A DNA stretch of 43,356 nucleotides from Candidatus Latescibacterota bacterium (GTDB lineage Bacteria > Latescibacterota > UBA2968 > GCA-2709665): the NCBI GenBank assembly GCA_021295655.1, contig JAGWBX010000010.1, positions 1 to 43,356 on the forward strand, given 5' to 3'. Under the pieces are notes generated by a model that searched no databases, was not told the origin of the DNA, and saw nothing but the letters and a program-made list of their open reading frames with translations. Both the position numbers and the translations under genes were made by a program. This document shows, piece by piece, positions 34,882 to 42,862 of the stretch (the stretch's first letter is position 1; every line of letters begins with the position of its first letter).

Positions 34882-36282
34882 TTACGGCAAATAGCCGTGC
34901 GGGTGCGATGCCCGCCATTCTGTTGCCTGTTCGTACGCGTACGCCAGCCGAAGCATCGTCGCCTCGTCGTACGGCTTTCCCGTCAACTGCAGTCCTACCG
35001 GAAGCCCCTGAGAGGTGAATCCGCAGGGTACGGATACCGCGCACAGACCCAGCCAGTTTACAAGCCGCGTGAGCAAACGGTGCGGCTCCCCGCGATCCAG
35101 ATCTCTCAATCGCGGCGCGGGCGACAGCATCGTGGGACCGACTACGGCCTCGACGTCTGCCAACCGTGCCGCCGTTGTCCGCATCATTTCGGCTCGTTTG
35201 CGCTGGATTTCAGCAAGATCGACGGCAAGCAATCCCGGCTCGACCTGAAGACGCGCCCGGACGTCGGAGCCGAAGGTATCCGGCGCTTCCGTCAACGCCT
35301 CGCGGTGGACAGCAACCGCCTCGGTCCTCAGAAGCCTCAGGTTATCTTCTTCTCTCTCGGCCTGTACCGCCTCGGGAAACGCCATTTCCCCCACATGCGC
35401 GCCCAGGCCGGCAAGAACCTGAATCGCGTCCTCCACAAGCGAAGCGACCTCGGGGTCCGCTCCACTGAAGAACGGCTCGCGTACCACCGCGAGCCGCAAT
35501 CCGGCGACGTCCTTTTTCAAGACGCCCATGACGTCCCCGACAGGCAGATCGAGGGCGGTGGCGTCACCGGCCTCGGCACCCGCGATCGCCACGTACATCA
35601 GCGCGACGTCCTCAACACATCTGGCCATGGGTCCGACCGTATCCAGCGTCCAGGAAAGCGGCGTCACGCCCCGCGTACCAATGCGGCCCGTTGTGGTCTT
35701 GAGACCGACGACACCGCAGTATGCCGCGGGAATCCGCACCGACCCGCCGGTGTCCGTTCCGATCGCGGCTGCGGCCAGACCGGCAGCGACGGCCAGGCCG
35801 GATCCGCTGCTGGACCCGCCGGGAACCCGTTCCGGATCCCAGGGATTCGGCGGCGTGCCGAAGTGAGGGTTGACGCCGAACGGACCGAAGGCATATTCAA
35901 CAAGGTTCGTCTTGCCCAGCAACACCGTGCCCGCCCGCGACAGTCGCTTCGCCACCGTCGAGGAGGTCGCCGGCACGTCGTCCTTCCTCGCCAACGCGCC
36001 TGAAGTCGTGCGTATGCCCGCGGTATCGCAAAGGTCCTTCAATGCGATGGGCACGCCGTGCAGCGGCCCCACGTCGTTGCCGGACCGGAACGCCAGTTCC
36101 GCGGCTTCCGCGCCCGCGCGGGCGCGATCAGCGGTTACCGTAATGAAGGCGTTCGTATCGGGCTGATACCGATGGATTCGCTCCAGATACGCTTCGGTTA
36201 CCGCAACGGGCGAAACATGCCCGCTGCGGTACAGCCCGGCCAGTTCCGTGGCCGTCAGAAAATGAAGCGCGTGCTGTGCCAT
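34882..36282 (-). CDS. Amidase (amidase signature family)
   Basis: A 466-aa hydrolase with the Ser-cisSer-Lys triad: Lys82 in ALKDLCDT, the cis-Ser in GGSSSGSG (157-158) and nucleophile Ser181 in GTDTGGSVRIPA. The C-terminal PVGLQLTGKPYDEATMLRLA is typical. GatA-like glutamyl-tRNA amidotransferases share this fold, but no gatB or gatC is near, so a catabolic amide hydrolase is more likely. ATG at 36282 is chosen over an upstream TTG; the ribosome site is weak. It is next to the DMFase-like remnant, suggesting an amide-use locus. Confidence 0.9.
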   Translation of the reverse strand: MAQHALHFLTATELAGLYRSGHVSPVAVTEAYLERIHRYQPDTNAFITVTADRARAGAEAAELAFRSGNDVGPLHGVPIALKDLCDTAGIRTTSGALARKDDVPATSSTVAKRLSRAGTVLLGKTNLVEYAFGPFGVNPHFGTPPNPWDPERVPGGSSSGSGLAVAAGLAAAAIGTDTGGSVRIPAAYCGVVGLKTTTGRIGTRGVTPLSWTLDTVGPMARCVEDVALMYVAIAGAEAGDATALDLPVGDVMGVLKKDVAGLRLAVVREPFFSGADPEVASLVEDAIQVLAGLGAHVGEMAFPEAVQAEREEDNLRLLRTEAVAVHREALTEAPDTFGSDVRARLQVEPGLLAVDLAEIQRKRAEMMRTTAARLADVEAVVGPTMLSPAPRLRDLDRGEPHRLLTRLVNWLGLCAVSVPCGFTSQGLPVGLQLTGKPYDEATMLRLAYAYEQATEWRASHPHGYLP

Positions 36283-36362
36283 AGCAGTCCGTTGGCTCAA
36301 TCAAGGGTCAACCGCGCGTGAAGGGCCACCACCAGTAAACCCGGCAAACCGCGGAATTCCGT

Positions 36363-36704
36363 CTATCCGCAGCCGGGCCCTCTGACCTCCTGCCGCGCGA
36401 CCCGTTCCGGCAGCAGCCCGCGCACGAATCCGTCGGGATCCGCCCGATGGCCGTCGACGAGTTGCCGGATCTCATCCAGTACTCGCTCGCGGTCGTAGAG
36501 TCCGTAACGGTAGATGTCGATCGGCCCGATCAGTTTCAGATAGAAGTGGTTGCCCGCGTCGTGTTCCTCAGCGCACGCGCTGGGCTTGCGAGCAGTATCC
36601 AGTTGCGCGTCAAAGGCGTCCGCGAACGCCGCCAGCAGCGATTCACCGTGCAGATCGGCCGGGATCTCCGGAAACCGGCTCACCAGTTCCTGAATCGTCA
36701 TCAT
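36363..36704 (-). CDS. Small protein of unknown family, overlapping DUF2203
   Basis: A 113-aa protein, mostly charged, with LVSRFPEIPADLHGESLL near the start and FYLKLIGPIDIYRYGLYDRERVLDEIRQLVDGHR in the middle. It overlaps the end of the DUF2203 gene by 62 bp, and GGGAGAGGAG inside that gene is a good ribosome site for its double ATG, so it looks real and coupled. No catalytic motif is visible and I do not recognise the family. Confidence 0.6.
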   Translation of the reverse strand: MMTIQELVSRFPEIPADLHGESLLAAFADAFDAQLDTARKPSACAEEHDAGNHFYLKLIGPIDIYRYGLYDRERVLDEIRQLVDGHRADPDGFVRGLLPERVARQEVRGPGCG

Positions 36705-37110
36705 CCTGCTCCTCTCCCTGATCCGTTTCGGGTTCCCTCAGCAATTCATCGGGAATCCGCTTGCGCCCCTGATAACCTTCCGTGGGACCGTGGTAATGCG
36801 TGATCGCCGACTCATCGCTTCGCCAGCACAGAAGCACCTCCTCGCCGTTGATTACGCCTGGAAAATCCACGAGGCCGAGGCTGAAATTGGGATCTCTATA
36901 CGAACAACCGATTCCCTCCAGTTCCTCGAAGAACTCATTCAACGACGCAATCAGCTTCTTGATCTCTGCATCGTCGGCCGCTGCAGACCCGAGTTCCTCG
37001 GCGAGTTGTCTCAACCGGCGTCCGGATGTCTGGATGTCGGCCACAATGCGCTTCACCAGCGGCAGTGTCCGATTGGCCTCCAGCGGCGTGAAGTACCTGA
37101 TTTCGTTCAT
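36643..37110 (-). CDS. DUF2203 family protein
   Basis: A 155-aa protein beginning MNEIRYFTPLEANRTLPLVKRIV, with a helical N-terminal half and a conserved second half, VDFPGVINGEEVLLCWRSDE...ITHYHGP..GYQGRK, the pattern of DUF2203. The function of the family is unknown. The C-terminal 25 residues are acidic (DQGEEQDDDD) and overlap the next small gene. Confidence 0.85.
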   Translation of the reverse strand: MNEIRYFTPLEANRTLPLVKRIVADIQTSGRRLRQLAEELGSAAADDAEIKKLIASLNEFFEELEGIGCSYRDPNFSLGLVDFPGVINGEEVLLCWRSDESAITHYHGPTEGYQGRKRIPDELLREPETDQGEEQDDDDSGTGEPVSGDPGRSAR

Positions 37111-37125
37111 TGACGCAACCCCCTG

Positions 37126-38193
37126 TCAAACAGTACCGGGCTCCCCGCCCGTGTCCGCAGGCATTCGATCCCGCCGGTCCCCATCACCGGCCACGAACTC
37201 GTCCAGCCGTATCAGCGTCCCCCCCCTGGAGGCAGACGCATTCGCGCCCAGCACCGCGGCCAGACTGTTCAGCGCCTGCGGGTACCCGTTTCGCAGTCCC
37301 GACGCGTCCCCCGAACGGATCGCGTTGACGAATTCACGCGCCTGGCTGGCGAACGCATTGTCCGCGGCGGGCGACTCGAAAACCGTCTCCCCGTTTTCCA
37401 CGACCTTTTCGGCCGACCACTCCATCAGCGAATCGTCGCATACCACCAGCACCTCCCGCCTGGACGCATTCACGTTCGTCAGCACGCGCGAGGTGGTCAC
37501 ACTGGCCACAACGCCGCTTTCAAAGCGGTAATTTACATCGTACACATGGGGCAGATTGATGGGTTCGGGACCCTCCCCGGGCTTTCGATAAAAATAAAAC
37601 GCGGAAACCTCCGTGATGTCGCCCAGGAAAAACCTGAGCAGATCCACCATATGAATGGTATTCTCGACAAACGATCCGCCGCAGAGTTCGAAACGGCTTG
37701 TCCAGTAGCGAATGTGCCTTCCGCTGTAAAGCAGTTGCACAAGCGCGTGTCTGGGCGTACGCTCCGAGATCCGGTCCCGCATGAACGCCGCGGTTGTGTA
37801 ATAGCGGCTCATGAATCCAACCTGAGATGGAACCCCCGACTTCCGGACCGCCTCGCTGAACCGGACGGCCTGCGCGATATCCAGCGTCTGGGGTTTCTCC
37901 ACCATTACAGGGATACCCCTCTCGGCTGCGATCAACTCGGCATCCGTATGCAGGGTGGGCGGGATGCAGATGTAGACGCCGTCCAGATTCTCCTTTTCGA
38001 ACATTTCGCGATGGTCTGTATATACGGCATTCGCCCCGAACGTCCGCGCGTGGCGGGCGGCCGTTTCACCGTCCACGTCGCAGAACGCCTGTAGGGTTAC
38101 CAGGCCCTTGTCCGCCAGTCCGGCAAGCGGCGGAAGATGGGCATTGACCGTAATGTGACCCAGACCGACAAGACCCAGGCGCGCCGCGGTCAT
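37126..38193 (-). CDS. Gfo/Idh/MocA family oxidoreductase
   Basis: A 355-aa NAD(P)-dependent sugar oxidoreductase. The Rossmann glycine pattern is GLVGLGHI (7-14) and the family EKP motif is Glu99-Lys100-Pro101; the second half is the alpha/beta dimer domain with GGSFVENTIHMVDLLRF. The substrate is a sugar or polyol derivative, not identifiable by eye. The ATG lies one base after the aldo/keto reductase stop, so the two reductases are co-translated. Confidence 0.92.
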   Translation of the reverse strand: MTAARLGLVGLGHITVNAHLPPLAGLADKGLVTLQAFCDVDGETAARHARTFGANAVYTDHREMFEKENLDGVYICIPPTLHTDAELIAAERGIPVMVEKPQTLDIAQAVRFSEAVRKSGVPSQVGFMSRYYTTAAFMRDRISERTPRHALVQLLYSGRHIRYWTSRFELCGGSFVENTIHMVDLLRFFLGDITEVSAFYFYRKPGEGPEPINLPHVYDVNYRFESGVVASVTTSRVLTNVNASRREVLVVCDDSLMEWSAEKVVENGETVFESPAADNAFASQAREFVNAIRSGDASGLRNGYPQALNSLAAVLGANASASRGGTLIRLDEFVAGDGDRRDRMPADTGGEPGTV

Positions 38194-38194
38194 C

Positions 38195-39091
38195 CTAGGC
38201 CTCCTCGATCTGCCGGATCACGTCCGGGGTGAGATATTTCCCGTCAGAAACCGTTGCGCACATTTCCAGCTCCTCCGGATCGGATGCCCCGCAAAGCAGC
38301 ACCGTAACTCTCGGATCCGAGAGCAGATATCGAAGCGCTGCGTTCACCAGACCCTGCGGGTCGCCCGCGAACAACGCTTCCACCCGGCGCAGCCTGGCGT
38401 GCAACTCGAGGTAACGTCCGTTTTCGATAAACCGGTCGCGCTTGGACCCCAGCAGACCTCCATGCAGGGGGGACGCGGCGATCACCGCCACGTCTTCCGC
38501 CGCCGCGACCGGCACGAGAACGTCCCTGGCTTCCTGCGTCAGCAAGTCGTATTTGCAGAACGTGATAACGGAGACGAATTCACCGGTTTCTTTCAGGATT
38601 TCACTCATCAACGTCAGATCGGACCCGGTCAGTCCGATATGTTGCGCAAGCCCCTGCGAGCGAATTTCCACCAGGGTCTCCAGTGTGCGCTCCCTCCCGA
38701 AAATCCCCTCCCAGCCGGCCTGCTCCGCTTCATGCACCTGAAGCAGGTCCACACGATCCCGTCGCAGGCGTTTCAGACTCGCTTCGAATCCGCGCCAGAT
38801 CGTGTCCCGCGTATAGTCGAACGGTTCCGGGAAATAACCCACCTTGGTCGCCAGATAGTGCGATTCCGCCACGCCCTCCAGGGCAAGCCCGAACACTTCT
38901 TCGCTTCGTCCCCTGCCGTAGAGCGGCGCCGTATCGAAATAATTCACGCCCAGCTCGAGCGCGTGCTCGACCATCTTGACTCCGTGGGCGTCGGGAAGCA
39001 GGCCCTCCTCGGGACGGCCGTAAAACCACGCGCCGCCCAACCCCACCTCGCTGACCTGCCAACCCGTCCTGCCGAAACGCCTGTATCGCAT
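38195..39091 (-). CDS. Aldo/keto reductase
   Basis: A 298-aa NADPH-linked TIM-barrel reductase. The catalytic tetrad is complete: Asp53 and Tyr58 in NYFDTAPLYGRG, Lys83 in ATKVG, and His120 in LLQVHEAE. The resemblance is to L-galactose or D-threo-aldose dehydrogenase-type members. It is followed immediately by the Gfo/Idh gene. The 196-bp gap upstream (39092-39287) holds no feature I can support. Confidence 0.92.
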   Translation of the reverse strand: MRYRRFGRTGWQVSEVGLGGAWFYGRPEEGLLPDAHGVKMVEHALELGVNYFDTAPLYGRGRSEEVFGLALEGVAESHYLATKVGYFPEPFDYTRDTIWRGFEASLKRLRRDRVDLLQVHEAEQAGWEGIFGRERTLETLVEIRSQGLAQHIGLTGSDLTLMSEILKETGEFVSVITFCKYDLLTQEARDVLVPVAAAEDVAVIAASPLHGGLLGSKRDRFIENGRYLELHARLRRVEALFAGDPQGLVNAALRYLLSDPRVTVLLCGASDPEELEMCATVSDGKYLTPDVIRQIEEA

Positions 39092-39287
39092 CCAGGTCCC
39101 GTCCTGTCCGGATCATGCGAGCGCTTTCCAGGTGTCGATCGCAGGATCCAACTCATCGCCCGTTTTTCGATCGGCCTGCCGCGCAACGGGAATCCGAAAA
39201 CCCGCCCCGGCCCCAACACTGCCGTCACGGGACAGAAGGTCCGGTCCCGAAGCCGGGAATCCAATTCAGCGTCAATCCCAGACCCGC

Positions 39288-39971
39288 TCACCTCACGTCG
39301 CGATAGAGACGGCACAGCCGTTTGTCGGAAACCGAACAAAAATAAAGGAGTCGTAACATCCACATCCAGAGAATCGTAGGTACGACCCCCCATTGACGCC
39401 ACCGTCGCGTGGACGTGCGGACGCTGCCGTCCAGCAAAACGAAACGGCCCAGCTTCCTCACGGCGGCACAGAACTCCGAATCCTCGAAAAGCGCCACTTC
39501 CGGAAAACCGGCCACGCGGTCGAAGATCGCCCGCCGGACATATATCCCCTGATCTCCGTAGGTAACTCCCAGATACCTGGACCGCATCGTGGAGAGGAAG
39601 GCGATCGTCCGGAACACCCACGTATCCTCGGAAAGCCCCATCCGGAAACGTCCACCGGCCACGCCCGGGTCCTCGAGCGATTCCCGGATCATCCGGATGG
39701 CGCCGTCAGGCAGAAACGTATCGGCGTGCAGAAACAGCAGCACGTCCCCGGTGGCCGACCCCGCTCCGTGGTTCATCTGGACGGACCGGCCGGATTTCGG
39801 CGACGTCACCAGCCGCGCTATTCCGGCTGCCAGGGTCCGGTCCTGCGTACCGTCGCGGCTGCCGCCATCCACCACGATGACTTCAACGTTCGGTTGTTCG
39901 CGAAACTGCGCCAGACATCCGGCCACAGCTTCTGCTTCATTGAGGACGGGAATAATGATACTGACTTGCAA
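39288..39971 (-). CDS. Family 2 glycosyltransferase (TIGR04283-like)
   Basis: A 227-aa GT-A fold transferase: SIIIPVLNEAEAV at the start, VIVVDGGSRDGT, LLFLHADT (DxD-equivalent region) and YGDQGIYVRRAIFDRVAGFPEVALFEDSEF. These features match the short glycosyltransferases of TIGR04283. A hydrophobic stretch near the C-terminus (VVPTILWMWMLRLLYF) could associate with the membrane. The sugar donor is unknown. Confidence 0.88.
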   Translation of the reverse strand: MQVSIIIPVLNEAEAVAGCLAQFREQPNVEVIVVDGGSRDGTQDRTLAAGIARLVTSPKSGRSVQMNHGAGSATGDVLLFLHADTFLPDGAIRMIRESLEDPGVAGGRFRMGLSEDTWVFRTIAFLSTMRSRYLGVTYGDQGIYVRRAIFDRVAGFPEVALFEDSEFCAAVRKLGRFVLLDGSVRTSTRRWRQWGVVPTILWMWMLRLLYFCSVSDKRLCRLYRDVR

Positions 39972-40004
39972 CGTGTTCTCGTGGAAAGAATAATGCCTGA
40001 CGCC

Positions 40005-40574
40005 CTACCGCCTTTGTACTGGTAATCTGCGGGCGTAACTTAAGGACGAAACCAGCAATAGCAGCGCCGACAGGTACAGAAAAGGGACCTTCAGCGGCTG
40101 CGCATCCATCGCGTAGGCAATCAGCAAAACGCTCATCGCACAACTGGTCAGCTTGCCCCAGACATTGGAAACATGCACAATTCGGTCCCGCTTCAACAAG
40201 AAAACACCGGCCACCACAATCGCAACGTCGCGCCCGACAACCACAGCGACCACCCAGAGCGGCAATCCCTTCACAATCGCCAGCACGATTGCGATCGCGT
40301 CGATCGCCACCTTGTCGGCGATCGGGTCCAGGATTTTTCCCCATCGCGTTACGGCCCCCCAGCGCCGTGCGAGGTATCCGTCCAGAATATCGGTTATTAT
40401 CATCGCCATGACAATGGAGAACAGATACCACTTGTACGCCGGACCCATCCATATCATCCAGAGAACCGGGCCGGTCAACGCGGCGCGGAGCAGGCTCAGC
40501 CCGTTTGCAATGGTCCAGAACGGATCTGCCGATCGATTCCGGCGGGGCCCGGCAGTGCTGGCGCTTTCGTTCAT
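40005..40574 (-). CDS. CDP-alcohol phosphatidyltransferase (PgsA-like)
   Basis: A 189-aa membrane enzyme making phospholipids from a CDP-diacylglycerol or related donor. The diagnostic DxxDGxxAR...GxxxDxxxD motif is Asp62, Asp65, Gly66, Ala69-Arg70, Gly79, Asp83 and Asp87. About five helices are seen. ATG at 40574 is chosen over a much longer reading because AGAGG precedes it and it overlaps the upstream stop by 4 bp (ATGA). PgsA is the closest well-known member, but cardiolipin- or inositol-type relatives are possible. Confidence 0.88.
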   Translation of the reverse strand: MNESASTAGPRRNRSADPFWTIANGLSLLRAALTGPVLWMIWMGPAYKWYLFSIVMAMIITDILDGYLARRWGAVTRWGKILDPIADKVAIDAIAIVLAIVKGLPLWVVAVVVGRDVAIVVAGVFLLKRDRIVHVSNVWGKLTSCAMSVLLIAYAMDAQPLKVPFLYLSALLLLVSSLSYARRLPVQRR

Positions 40575-41230
40575 CGATTCGCCTCTTCGCGGGGCGAAAG
40601 CACAACACAGCCCATGTTCGCCAATTCGCAAAATGCATTCTGCGCGGGCCCCCACGTGGTCAGATGATACCTTCCGTCCGGTAACTTCTGGCTCCGTGTG
40701 AAATTCGCAAAAATGCACGCCATGCCATCGTGCTGCGCCCGGCTCACCTCAGGTACGCCGTCCCAGGGGATGGCCAGCTGCGCGCACCAGCGTCCGTTCG
40801 CATCCACCTCCCCAACCGTCCACGCCAGCCCCGGCACGTCGAATTCCGCCATCGCCCGCCAGTCGGTCTCTTCCTCCCGCGGGAAGTAAAGATCCAGAAC
40901 GGCGCCAAGAGGGTTCACCTCGATTTCGTAGTAACCGCTTCCGGCTCGAAGGAAAACCTCCACGGCACATTCGTTGAACAGATCCCGATCGCGTTCCCGC
41001 ATCGTCACGGGAACGGGGGATGGATCGGATACAAGACAGACGTAAAGGGCCTCGTCGTCCCAAAGCGCCGCGGCTTCCAGGAAATAACCGGGCGGGTCGG
41101 CCCGGGTCCCGATCAAATGGAACCCCCGGCTGATCTTATCCGCCCGCGCCCACGCCGTTCCGTCGATGTTTCCATCCAACGGTGGCGGGGTGGAGACGCT
41201 TCTACAGCAGTAAACGGGTCGCTCTCTCAT
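40571..41230 (-). CDS. CBM9-like carbohydrate-binding domain protein
   Basis: A 219-aa protein with the pattern of a family 9 carbohydrate-binding/DOMON-like beta-sandwich: LDGNIDGTAWARADKI at the start, AALWDDEALYVCLVSDP, NECAVEVFLRAGSGYYEIEVNPLGAVLDLYF, and ANFTRSQ...LTTWGP near the end. No signal peptide is seen. ATG at 41230 has AAGGAAG upstream; a longer reading adds 84 unrelated residues. The function may be binding of sugar substrates, as stand-alone CBM9-like proteins occur in such clusters. Confidence 0.85.
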   Translation of the reverse strand: MRERPVYCCRSVSTPPPLDGNIDGTAWARADKISRGFHLIGTRADPPGYFLEAAALWDDEALYVCLVSDPSPVPVTMRERDRDLFNECAVEVFLRAGSGYYEIEVNPLGAVLDLYFPREEETDWRAMAEFDVPGLAWTVGEVDANGRWCAQLAIPWDGVPEVSRAQHDGMACIFANFTRSQKLPDGRYHLTTWGPAQNAFCELANMGCVVLSPREEANR

Positions 41231-41333
41231 CGATTCTTCCTTTCTGACTTCGTGCAAGCCACCGGTCACTCCCGCATACCCTGAGCGTTCGCAGTGCTCC
41301 GTTATGACGGCGACGATGGTCGACGCAATCGGC

Positions 41334-42074
41334 TCAGTCCCGGTCGACCGTTCCCGTGTTCCCGGCCGCCCCGGATATTGCAACCAGATGTTCGAAAACG
41401 CGGTCCCACACCGTGCCCGGTAACGCTTCCGGGTGAAACTGTACGCCAATGATGCGTCCGTCTTCAGTCTCGATCCCTTCAATCACGCCGTCCTCGCTTA
41501 CCGCACTGACGTGGAGCCCGTTACCGGGCCCCTCGATGGCCTGAATGTGAGAGCTGTTCACCTCCACGAAGTCCGCCGGCCGGCCGGCAAGTCGTGCGAG
41601 CCAGGTATCCGCAAGCGTCCTCACCCCGTGCCGTACCGGACGTTGTTCCGACCGTTTCGGGGAATGGGCGCATTTGCCGAGTTGTGCCTGTAAATCCGCG
41701 TAAATCGCGCCGTCGAACCGGGCGTTGATGAATTGCATGCCGTAGCAGATGCCCAGCATCGGCAGATCCCGTTTCCGGGCGTCGCGGTAGATCCAGTTGT
41801 CGGTCTGTGCCCGAATCGGATCTACCGCGGGCAGATCTTCCGGAAGCGCGCCAATCAGACCGTCCGTTATACCCGGACCGCCCGTAATAATCAGCCCGTC
41901 AATCAGTTCCAGCACCGGAGAGAGCGCCTCCCGGCGTTCGACCATCGGAAGAATCACCGGACAGCCTCCAGCCCGCTCCACGGCCCTTACATAAGCGCGC
42001 CCCACCACCTGGCGCGAGTCGCGGCCATTCGATGCCTCGATGCCGGTGGTAATGCCGATTACAGGTCGTGACAC
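41334..42074 (-). CDS. Class I glutamine amidotransferase-like gamma-glutamyl hydrolase (peptidase C26)
   Basis: A 246-aa hydrolase with nucleophile Cys110 in LGICYGMQ and the His214/Glu216 pair in QFHPEA, the triad of the class I amidotransferase fold. The layout resembles PuuD (gamma-glutamyl-GABA hydrolase). GTG at 42074 follows GGAGGAAGGC and the sequence SRPVIGITTG is the typical start, so the longer frame was rejected. It is 44 bp after the TauE/SafE gene. PuuD activity is likely only by homology. Confidence 0.88.
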   Translation of the reverse strand: MSRPVIGITTGIEASNGRDSRQVVGRAYVRAVERAGGCPVILPMVERREALSPVLELIDGLIITGGPGITDGLIGALPEDLPAVDPIRAQTDNWIYRDARKRDLPMLGICYGMQFINARFDGAIYADLQAQLGKCAHSPKRSEQRPVRHGVRTLADTWLARLAGRPADFVEVNSSHIQAIEGPGNGLHVSAVSEDGVIEGIETEDGRIIGVQFHPEALPGTVWDRVFEHLVAISGAAGNTGTVDRD

Positions 42075-42118
42075 GCCTTCCTCCGCTTCCCTGAATCGGC
42101 CGCGGGCGGCACGGGGTT

Positions 42119-42853
42119 TCAGGATAACATCAACCGGACGCCGATCACCAGCACCAGGGCCAGGATTGCCCTGTTGAACCAGACAACCGGCAACCCGCGA
42201 TTCATCAGGATTCCCAGTCCCACGCCCATGGCAAGCGTTGGCAGCATAAAGAGATCCATGCGCCACACTTCCGGTCCCAACAACCCCAGGTGCGCATAGG
42301 CCAGCGACTTCATGGAATTCAATACCAGTCCGACGAGTACCGCCGTTGCCACGAATGCCCTGCCGCTCAGGCCCCGGGGAATCAGATACAACATCATGAT
42401 GATGCCGCCGGAATGGGTGAGGACCGAGACGACGCCGAGCGCCACGCCCGCGGCGACCGCCGAGACTGACGGTACTCTCGGCAGGCGGTCCTTAAGAGCC
42501 TGCAACAGCCCGAAGACGCACGCCAATCCGCCCAGCACCCGCCGGAACCAGATATCGGGAATGGCGTCCAGGAGTATCCAGCCAACCAGCACACCCACCG
42601 CCATCCCGGGAATCAGGCTCCCGACAACCCGGGACACGCGGTACTTCCAATAATACCGAATCGCAATCAGATCCGCGGCAAGCGAAAGCGGCAGCATGAC
42701 GCCCAGCGCCAGCTTGGCGGGTATCACCAGCGCCAGCAACGGCGTCACGACCACGCCCACGCCGCCGCCGAACCCGGCCTTCATGATACCGATGAGCAGG
42801 CCCGCCAACGCCAGCACCAGATGTGTAACGTCCAATCGTCCCCCTGTTTTCAC
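42119..42853 (-). CDS. TauE/SafE family membrane permease
   Basis: A 244-aa protein with seven to eight hydrophobic helices and the duplicated family motif: GIMKAGFGGGVGVVVTPLL near residue 22 and a second half after about 120. Members export sulfite, sulfoacetate or other organosulfonates and carboxylates. The substrate here is unknown. The GTG start is uncertain because its ribosome site is weak; a TTG seven codons later with GGGGG upstream is an alternative. Confidence 0.88.
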   Translation of the reverse strand: MKTGGRLDVTHLVLALAGLLIGIMKAGFGGGVGVVVTPLLALVIPAKLALGVMLPLSLAADLIAIRYYWKYRVSRVVGSLIPGMAVGVLVGWILLDAIPDIWFRRVLGGLACVFGLLQALKDRLPRVPSVSAVAAGVALGVVSVLTHSGGIIMMLYLIPRGLSGRAFVATAVLVGLVLNSMKSLAYAHLGLLGPEVWRMDLFMLPTLAMGVGLGILMNRGLPVVWFNRAILALVLVIGVRLMLS

Positions 42854-42862
42854 CGACCGGGA

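Noticed and set aside
39092..39287. A small gene in the gap between the aldo/keto reductase and the glycosyltransferase
   Set aside because: Short frames there have no good ribosome site or recognisable sequence. I see nothing supportable in this 196-bp gap.
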